29,230 bases of DNA. Source: an uncultured Lachnospiraceae bacterium (lineage in GTDB: Bacteria; Bacillota; Clostridia; Lachnospirales; Lachnospiraceae). The position numbers and the translations under genes were made by a program. Positions 23,897 through 29,230 of the stretch are shown here, one piece after another. The DNA lies in contig CAKQXY010000044.1 in the NCBI GenBank assembly GCA_934292725.1, positions 1 to 29,230 of the forward strand, given 5' to 3'. A model generated the notes under the pieces. It was not told the origin of the DNA. It saw nothing but the letters and a program-made list of their open reading frames with translations, and did not search any database. Positions within the stretch are counted from its first letter, which is position 1. The number at the start of each line of letters is the position of its first letter.

Positions 23897-25303
23897 TTAT
23901 TTTTGAACTAATGATGCTGCCGGAAGCTGAACAAGAAATGTACTTCCCACACCTGACTGACTCTCTACGCTGACACAGCCGCCATAAAATTCTGTTACAT
24001 GTTTTACAATAGAAAGACCAAGTCCCGTACCGGCAACCCGCTTGCTGCGTCCCTTGTCTACACGATAAAAACGCTCAAAGATACGCTTCTGGTCCTCCTT
24101 TGCAATGCCTATACCACTATCTTCCACACGAATTGAAAGACTTGTGCTGTCCATTGTGATATCGGTTTGAACAAAGCCGCCTGGTCTGTTATATTTAACT
24201 GCATTTCCCATCAGGTTAGACAATATTCCCTGCAGATGACTGCGATCCATATAAACAAAATCATCACAGCAATGTATCTCAAGTGATACATTATTCTCAT
24301 CTGCTAACGGCTTAAGTGTTTTTTGAACCTCTTCTGCCACTAGTTTGACACTTAACATCTCCTTGTTTGGCATCAATTCTTTAGTCTCCAATCTGGAAAT
24401 CATCAATATGTCATTGATCAGGCTTGTCATTTCCTCCACCTCTGAGTGAATGCGCCCTAAAAACTCTTTTTGCATATTTGTATCTGATGCCATACCACTT
24501 TGAAGAAGCTCGGCATAGCCGCGTATTGCCGTAAGCGGTGTTTTTAATTCATGAGAAGCATTGCTGAAAAATTCCTGACGAATCGTCTTTTCTTTTTCAA
24601 GCTTTCGTATGTAATCCTGCACGCTTTTTGACATGTCAGTTGTTGTGCGCGCAATGATATTTAACTCATCATACTGATAATGAGGAAAATTAAAATCAAT
24701 TTTCTCATCATAGATACCCTCAAGCTTGTGTGAGATTTCAAGAATCGGCTTCGTGACGGAATTGGCAAATTTATTTGTCAGCACTCCGGCAACTGATAAT
24801 GCCAGCAAAAGGCTAATCGCAATAGACGGCACCATCATTTTCATCAGATCTGTAATCACATCATGATGGATGGAAATACGAATGACCTTATGCTGCGTTG
24901 GTGAGCAATATGCCGCATACATCATACTTCCTTTGATTGTACTGGAATTGCGCACCTTTGTTCCAAATCCGTCTTGAAAGGCTTCCTTGACTTCCTTTCT
25001 GTTTTTATGATTTTCCATCGTCTCTGGATTTCCAGTCTCAGAATCAGCCAAAACACTTCCATCATTATCAATAATTGTAATTCTATAATCATTGTTCATC
25101 TGACTGCTGATTTCAATAATCTGTTTTTCAAGATCGCTGCTCTCCCAGTCAATTGTGGCATCTAACAAAAGCAGTACTGGCTTCATATCCTCCATGACGC
25201 GACGACTTGCCAGACGATAATATGACATACTTATGACAATACTGCTGATTGCCATCGCCACAATCAGTACAACAATAAACCGCTTTACAATCGCCCGTTT
25301 CAT
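23897..25303 (-). CDS. Membrane sensor histidine kinase (PhoR/ResE-like), without adjacent response regulator
   Basis: 468 residues. TM1 (about 9-27) and TM2 (about 157-177) enclose an extracytoplasmic sensor of about 130 residues. A HAMP-type linker (about 178-235) is followed by the dimerisation domain with phospho-acceptor H251 in SNASHELKTPLTAIRGY. The HATPase domain has NAVKYNRPGG (N box), DSGIGIAKED (G1), FERFYRVDKG (F box) and GTGLGLSIV (G2), so the kinase looks active. The ATG at 25303 has GAGAGG nine bases upstream; a GTG at 25324 lacks one. It lies 15-36 bases after the sigma-like gene. PhoR-type kinases usually sit beside their regulator; none is seen in this window, so the partner is elsewhere or upstream of the edge. 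Confidence 0.92.
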   Translation of the reverse strand: MKRAIVKRFIVVLIVAMAISSIVISMSYYRLASRRVMEDMKPVLLLLDATIDWESSDLEKQIIEISSQMNNDYRITIIDNDGSVLADSETGNPETMENHKNRKEVKEAFQDGFGTKVRNSSTIKGSMMYAAYCSPTQHKVIRISIHHDVITDLMKMMVPSIAISLLLALSVAGVLTNKFANSVTKPILEISHKLEGIYDEKIDFNFPHYQYDELNIIARTTTDMSKSVQDYIRKLEKEKTIRQEFFSNASHELKTPLTAIRGYAELLQSGMASDTNMQKEFLGRIHSEVEEMTSLINDILMISRLETKELMPNKEMLSVKLVAEEVQKTLKPLADENNVSLEIHCCDDFVYMDRSHLQGILSNLMGNAVKYNRPGGFVQTDITMDSTSLSIRVEDSGIGIAKEDQKRIFERFYRVDKGRSKRVAGTGLGLSIVKHVTEFYGGCVSVESQSGVGSTFLVQLPAASLVQK

Positions 25304-25339
25304 ATAGAAGTGCCTCTCTTCCACTATATTTTTTCTTAC

Positions 25340-25912
25340 TTACTGATTTTCTAGTGCTTCGTCTTCCTTTTGCGCTGCCTCACTCCTGTCAACAGCAACA
25401 GCATTGATCGCTTCCTTCATAACAGCCTGCACCTCATCCTCGCTCATCTGCATCTTTGCTGCGATTTCAGAAAGGTTAGGCTCACGTCCAAGCTCTTCTG
25501 CAAGCTTTGTCATAACTACATTTAAGACGTTAACAGACGCGGTTAATTTTTCTGCTGTCTGCTCACTTTGCTTCTGCTCTTCTGTAACTGCTTCCATTGC
25601 CATATGAACTGCGCGCTCACGGAGCTGATTAAAATAGGAAACTGCATCATCACCTGCAACTGGATGCGACGCATAGTTTTTTAACACAAGCAAAAGCGCC
25701 ATGTTTCCTTCCTGAACAAGATCTGATATCTCAACATCATTTCCTGCATACTTTGCTGCCTCACGCACTACATAGGCAAGACTGCCCTCTGTCAGACGCT
25801 TTACTGCCTCCTCGTTTGGAAGACTATTTAACAGTGTTTCCATCTCCTCGTTTGTACACTCTGGAATTTCACTTAACTCATCCAGATACATCTGATAAAA
25901 CTGGTTTTCCAT
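25340..25912 (-). CDS. Sigma-70-like protein lacking region 4
   Basis: 190 residues. The first part resembles sigma regions 1.2 and 2: YLDELSEIPECTNEEM, then a VREAAKYAGN-EISDLVQEGNMALLLVL segment (about 48-76) like the core-binding region 2.2. The next part (about 132-165, MTKLAEELGREPNLSEIAAKMQMSEDEVQ) matches sigma region 3 with its LGR.P...EIA pattern. The usual aromatic DNA-melting residues of 2.3-2.4 are not evident (YFNQLRERAVHMAMEAV in their place). The protein ends in an acidic tail with no region 4.2 helix-turn-helix. It may bind core polymerase without recognising a -35, act as an antagonist or be degenerate. It lies between the AstE-like pair and the histidine kinase, in the same operon. 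Confidence 0.7.
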   Translation of the reverse strand: MENQFYQMYLDELSEIPECTNEEMETLLNSLPNEEAVKRLTEGSLAYVVREAAKYAGNDVEISDLVQEGNMALLLVLKNYASHPVAGDDAVSYFNQLRERAVHMAMEAVTEEQKQSEQTAEKLTASVNVLNVVMTKLAEELGREPNLSEIAAKMQMSEDEVQAVMKEAINAVAVDRSEAAQKEDEALENQ

Positions 25913-25945
25913 AATTTATTTGACTGCCTTTCTATATACCTGTTT

Positions 25946-26881
25946 TTAAATATGAAGACGCTTAATTAGCTTAAATACTGTGGAATGCTCCATCACAAGC
26001 GGCTCATCATGTGCAAAGAAGATCACGCCATCCGATGGTGCTAAAATCTGCTCACGAATCTCACCCTCAAGCGGATCAATGATTTCTGCCAGCACATCAC
26101 CTACCTGTACCTCCTCACCAGCATTTTTGCGGCGAAGGAAAATACCTGGAACATCTGACACAACACTCATCAGCTCATCCTCGTGGATGGTGCTTGAAAT
26201 AAAACCTCCGTGACAATTGTAGCGCAATATTCCCATGCGATTTAAGAAGCGAAGAATCGCAGACACTGCCTGCTGCGCGCTCTGTTCATCAATACTGTCT
26301 GTCTTATTGGTATAAACTGAAAATGCATTGCTCTCCCACACCTGCCAGTTATAATTTAATGTTGTCGTGTCGATCGGGCGCGGCTTGCGAATGACTACAT
26401 AAGGAAGTCCAAACAGATTTGCAAGACTTGCATTTTGATATCCGGTATCCATCATGCGTACATGCGCTACAAAATCACCAGGAATGTAAAAACTGGCCAG
26501 CTGAATGCCATACTCATAGCCCTTTACTGCCTCAAAAAGACCAGCCGCAATGCGCTGTGTAGTCTCACCCAAGTTATAGCCTGGAAACATACGATTGATA
26601 TCGGTATTATCTGACGGCCAAAAGCGTTTTCCGACATTCATCGAATAATGATTGACAGATGGAATGACAGTGATACGCTTTCCAGACGCAATTGCTCCCT
26701 TTTGTTCAAGCTCCTTTAAACGCTGTACCAATTGAGCACAAATATAAAGCTGCTGAACTTCATTTCCGCGAATTGCACCGACGATGCATGCACTCTTTTC
26801 TCCCCTTCCAAAATGATAGCCATACATGTGCATGTCTTGTCTATATGGTGATTTAAATGTATATAAAGATTCTTTAATCAT
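25946..26881 (-). CDS. AstE/AspA-like protein with replaced active-site residues (probable pseudoenzyme)
   Basis: 311 residues, clearly paralogous to the upstream gene product along its length. Compared with it, the GTHGDE zinc motif is AIRGNE (His to R38; E41 kept), the DIHAS motif is QLASF (His to A129), and the catalytic VVEMG Glu is replaced (FSVYTN, around residue 190). DINRMFPG (94-101) is retained. The C-terminal barrel-sandwich part (about 235-305) ends with an APSDGVIF segment, also like its neighbour. The loss of both zinc histidines and the catalytic glutamate suggests no hydrolase activity; a scaffold or regulatory partner of the active paralogue is inferred. The start ATG overlaps the upstream stop by eight bases, so translation is coupled. 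Confidence 0.82.
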   Translation of the reverse strand: MIKESLYTFKSPYRQDMHMYGYHFGRGEKSACIVGAIRGNEVQQLYICAQLVQRLKELEQKGAIASGKRITVIPSVNHYSMNVGKRFWPSDNTDINRMFPGYNLGETTQRIAAGLFEAVKGYEYGIQLASFYIPGDFVAHVRMMDTGYQNASLANLFGLPYVVIRKPRPIDTTTLNYNWQVWESNAFSVYTNKTDSIDEQSAQQAVSAILRFLNRMGILRYNCHGGFISSTIHEDELMSVVSDVPGIFLRRKNAGEEVQVGDVLAEIIDPLEGEIREQILAPSDGVIFFAHDEPLVMEHSTVFKLIKRLHI

Positions 26882-27821
26882 TGTTTTCTACACCTCCAAG
26901 AATCCTTGCCAAAAGCGATCCCTCCGATACAATAGGATGCTCACGCAGCGTAAAGACCATTCCATCCATCGGAGACTCCACCCGCTGGCAGACAGTTCCT
27001 GTGATCGGTTCAAGCACCTCACCGATACACTCTCCCTTTTTGACGCTGCCCCAATGCTTTACACACGGCACAAAAATACCAGTGCTCTCCGCATTGATAA
27101 ATCCAACACATCCATCAGTAGAAACGATTGGTTTCTTTACTGTTTCCAAGTGAGGACCATCCCAGATCCCAAGCTGTGCCATTAAATGGAAAATACCATC
27201 AGTCAGCTGATGACAAAAAGCCTCTGTTATGCGAAGTCCGACACCCATCTCAACAACAAGCGTTGGGGTATTGCGCACATTTAAACTGTACGCAAGTGTA
27301 GATTCCAACACTGTAGCCGCGGCATGAATCCAGATATAATCTACATTTAACTCCTTTGCAAGCGGCAAAAGCGTATCAACTGTCTGTTCATTGATGCGCA
27401 CCTGCGGAATCTCTCTCAAAAACACATTGCTTGCATGAATGTCTATACAGACATCTGCACCTGCGATATCTTCGATTATTTTTGATGCTGCATACTCTGC
27501 CATATGACCATGCTCATTTCCCGGGAAAATACGGTTTAAATCCAAATCAAACATTGGAACACCTCTTGTCATACAGTCCACACCGAGTGGATTTGTCGCC
27601 GGATACACATCAACAATTCCCTTTAAACATGATGGATTCTCATTGATTCTTCTAATAATTTCATAGCAGACATATTGTCCTTCAAGCTCATCTCCATGCG
27701 TTCCAGTGACTATACAGATGCGCTTTTCCTTCCCTGTAAGCACCTTCGGTGCTAAGTGGTTTTTTCGTATTTCCATGGCCTCATCCACTGCCAGGCCCAT
27801 TGATACAACTGTTTCTATCAT
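26874..27821 (-). CDS. Succinylglutamate desuccinylase/aspartoacylase-family zinc hydrolase (M14-like)
   Basis: 315 residues. Zinc ligands H42 and E45 in TGTHGDELEG and H129 in CIDIHAS are present, the substrate-side DLNRIFPG (94-101) is intact and the catalytic glutamate is E191 in LVVEMGVG. A C-terminal beta-sandwich with SPMDGMVF follows. Family members cleave amide bonds of N-acyl amino acids, and related ones act on peptides. The exact substrate is unknown, and AstE proper in the arginine succinyltransferase pathway is unlikely because none of that pathway's genes are here. ATG at 27821 has AAGGA eight bases upstream; the GTG at 27839 lies over that site. It is followed with an eight-base overlap by a catalytically altered paralogue. 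Confidence 0.88.
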   Translation of the reverse strand: MIETVVSMGLAVDEAMEIRKNHLAPKVLTGKEKRICIVTGTHGDELEGQYVCYEIIRRINENPSCLKGIVDVYPATNPLGVDCMTRGVPMFDLDLNRIFPGNEHGHMAEYAASKIIEDIAGADVCIDIHASNVFLREIPQVRINEQTVDTLLPLAKELNVDYIWIHAAATVLESTLAYSLNVRNTPTLVVEMGVGLRITEAFCHQLTDGIFHLMAQLGIWDGPHLETVKKPIVSTDGCVGFINAESTGIFVPCVKHWGSVKKGECIGEVLEPITGTVCQRVESPMDGMVFTLREHPIVSEGSLLARILGGVENND

Positions 27822-27897
27822 CTTTCTTTTCCTTCTCACATTTTTACAGATATATTTTTGGACTAGCTTTTAATCTTTACAGACCACATACGTATTT

Positions 27898-28680
27898 TTA
27901 TTTTTCCCAAACACTCACAAGCACTTCTTGACTTTGTGATGCGGCTCCTAAAAAAATACCTCTCTCAACTGGGCAGTCTGCATAATCGCGTCCATGCGCA
28001 AAACAAATATAACGATCATCAACAAGACAATCATTTGCAGGGTCAATACCTATCCATTTTCCGTCAACAGCGGCCTCCACCCATGCATGTGTGGCGCCCT
28101 CTCCAAGCATCATTCCTGACATATATCTGGCTGGATATCCCAAAAGTCTTGCCATTGCCAGATAAATATGAGCATAGTCCTGACAAACACCCGTGCCCTG
28201 ACGAAATGCCTGTGATGCGGTAGTTTGTATATTGGTAGTACCTGGCACATACTTCATGTGCTTTGCAAGCGCTTCTCTTAAACGAATAAGTCCGCCTGCG
28301 CCGTCTTCCTTTTTTATCTGCAGCTGTGTTAAAAATTCTTTTATATTGTTATCCGGCATCGTAAGCAAAGTCTGATAACGATAGATCGCATCTCTGCCAT
28401 CCAGATCCTGAACACTGCGTTTTTCATTCTTTACAAATGCGACTCCTTCCACATCAAAAGAAAAGTACTGATGCGTCTCTTTGATGCAGCCAGTACCGAT
28501 TGTGTTGCAGAAACCGTCTTTATTATAGCGGATATTGCCTTTTGGCGCAACCCTGCAATTTATAGAAAACAACTGCTGCACCCCGTCCGAAGACGGAATG
28601 CAGCGAAGTGTATAAAAATGCTGCGTAACCGGCTGGTCAAATTGCAGCTGTGTATGAAAAGAAAACCGAAGCTTTCTCAT
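27898..28680 (-). CDS. Transglutaminase-like cysteine protease superfamily protein
   Basis: 260 residues. An N-terminal beta-rich domain (Bact_transglu_N-type, about 1-90) is followed by the transglutaminase-like core, with triad C166 in GTGVCQDYAH, H198 in ATHAWVEA and D213 in GIDPAND. Proteins of this type (COG1305) commonly lie beside alpha-E and circularly permuted ATP-grasp proteins, where peptide ligation or trimming has been proposed. No signal peptide is seen. Its ATG overlaps the stop of the alpha-E gene by four bases (ATGA), so it is translationally coupled to it. The AstE-like gene begins 76 bases later without a clear terminator between them. Confidence 0.9.
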   Translation of the reverse strand: MRKLRFSFHTQLQFDQPVTQHFYTLRCIPSSDGVQQLFSINCRVAPKGNIRYNKDGFCNTIGTGCIKETHQYFSFDVEGVAFVKNEKRSVQDLDGRDAIYRYQTLLTMPDNNIKEFLTQLQIKKEDGAGGLIRLREALAKHMKYVPGTTNIQTTASQAFRQGTGVCQDYAHIYLAMARLLGYPARYMSGMMLGEGATHAWVEAAVDGKWIGIDPANDCLVDDRYICFAHGRDYADCPVERGIFLGAASQSQEVLVSVWEK

Positions 28681-29230
28681 ATGATAAATAATCCCTCCAA
28701 ACTGTTAATGGCATCTCTGTACTCTTTCTGCCACTCTTCTTTTTGATCAAGTATTTCCGACAGACGCATTTTTGCGTTTTCATTAACTGAAAGCCTGCTT
28801 TTTTCCGTACGATTCTTCAGCTTGCTGTACTCCTTTTCAATCTTTGAATACGGCATTTTCAGTCTCAAATACAGATCAAGACGCTCCATGTAACGACCGC
28901 ATTTTAAAATATTGCGGCTAGTCTCGTCCTCCACACAGTCATCAGCACAGCCCCAGAAAGCGTACAGAAAATCGAGTACACGCTGATAGCGATACAGTGA
29001 AAAACTTCCTGCTGCATATTCATCAAAGCAGTTTATCGCCATCTGCAGATATCCAAGCGTTTCGCTTCCAATTTCTCCTCTAAGAACAATTCCGTTGTCA
29101 TATGCCCGGTGCAAACTATTGATAATTGAATTTCCGTCAGAAATATCGTTTATCTGACTTAACCCAGCGGCAAGCCACTGGGGTTCCATTGACGGAGTTC
29201 TAGTGTCTGCGTACATCACAAGGACTTTGG
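28677..29230 (-). CDS. Alpha-E domain protein (DUF403), 5' end outside the window
   Basis: The frame is open to the right edge. About 184 residues of the C-terminal part are seen, and the true start lies beyond 29230 (an internal GTG at 29219 is not a credible start). The segment with SIINSLHRAYDNGIVLRGEIGSE, FWGCADDCV and CGRYMERLDLYLRLK matches the alpha-E helical family (COG2307, about 300 residues), whose second half has this R-Y-x-E-R-L-D-x-Y motif. The function is unproven. Members are encoded with ATP-grasp and transglutaminase proteins, and a peptide-bond forming or modifying role has been predicted. A circularly permuted ATP-grasp gene would be expected upstream. Confidence 0.85.
   Translation of the reverse strand, partial: KVLVMYADTRTPSMEPQWLAAGLSQINDISDGNSIINSLHRAYDNGIVLRGEIGSETLGYLQMAINCFDEYAAGSFSLYRYQRVLDFLYAFWGCADDCVEDETSRNILKCGRYMERLDLYLRLKMPYSKIEKEYSKLKNRTEKSRLSVNENAKMRLSEILDQKEEWQKEYRDAINSLEGLFII

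Noticed and set aside
1..29230. CRISPR array, rRNA genes, intact transposase, integrase or T-box
   Set aside because: I saw no regularly spaced direct repeats, rRNA signatures, transposase motifs or T-box sequence anywhere in the window.

Overview
The window looks like chromosome of a low-to-mid-GC, endospore-lineage Firmicute, most likely a gut-type Clostridia of the Lachnospiraceae. Four things support this: the topA-codY-rpsB-tsf neighbourhood, a CodY regulator together with a SigK-type sporulation sigma factor, AGGAGG-type ribosome binding sites, and many proteins (PreP-like M16C protease, alpha-E/transglutaminase pair, tandem AstE/AspA-like proteins) in the form typical of that family. 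All but one of the 26 protein genes lie on the minus strand. The exception is the DAHP synthase gene at 21505..22533.

Layout from low to high coordinates (minus-strand transcription runs right to left). 1-69 is a tRNA-Glu(CTC) cut by the window edge, with its own promoter and an A-tract region. 70-260 is intergenic and contains a hairpin and one end of an IS66-type repeat. 261-4731 holds a large M16C zinc protease and a secreted protein of unknown function. 4954-7686 is an accessory-looking block: a PAP2 phosphatase preceded by a two-gene unit, an ABC-type AAA ATPase overlapping a TOPRIM/OLD-like protein. The unit has its own promoter and a palindrome over the -10, and resembles the two-component ATPase + TOPRIM anti-phage systems. 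7869-12995 is the information-processing core tsf, rpsB, codY, topA, with a 143-bp MITE (perfect 13-bp terminal inverted repeats, 8-bp target duplication) inserted between rpsB and tsf. 13111-15742 holds dprA and comM. 15902-18969 is scpA-scpB-sigK-alpha/beta hydrolase, behind a good promoter. 19027-21371 is a likely unit of a 56-residue membrane protein, a D-Ala-D-Ala carboxypeptidase and a metallophosphoesterase. The plus-strand aroF-type gene follows, with a perfect-consensus promoter and a bidirectional terminator.

22593-29230 appears to be one long operon entering from beyond the right edge: alpha-E protein, transglutaminase-like protein, two AstE/AspA-like proteins (the second with its catalytic residues replaced), a sigma-70-like protein without region 4, a histidine kinase with no response regulator beside it, and an FtsW/SpoVE-type SEDS glycosyltransferase. 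Overlaps of 4 and 8 nt and gaps of 15-76 nt suggest these are co-expressed.

The parts most worth following up are the ATPase/TOPRIM pair, the MITE in the rpsB-tsf gap, and the alpha-E to FtsW operon with its apparent pseudoenzyme and truncated sigma-like protein. All functional assignments come from motif reading only; no database search was possible.
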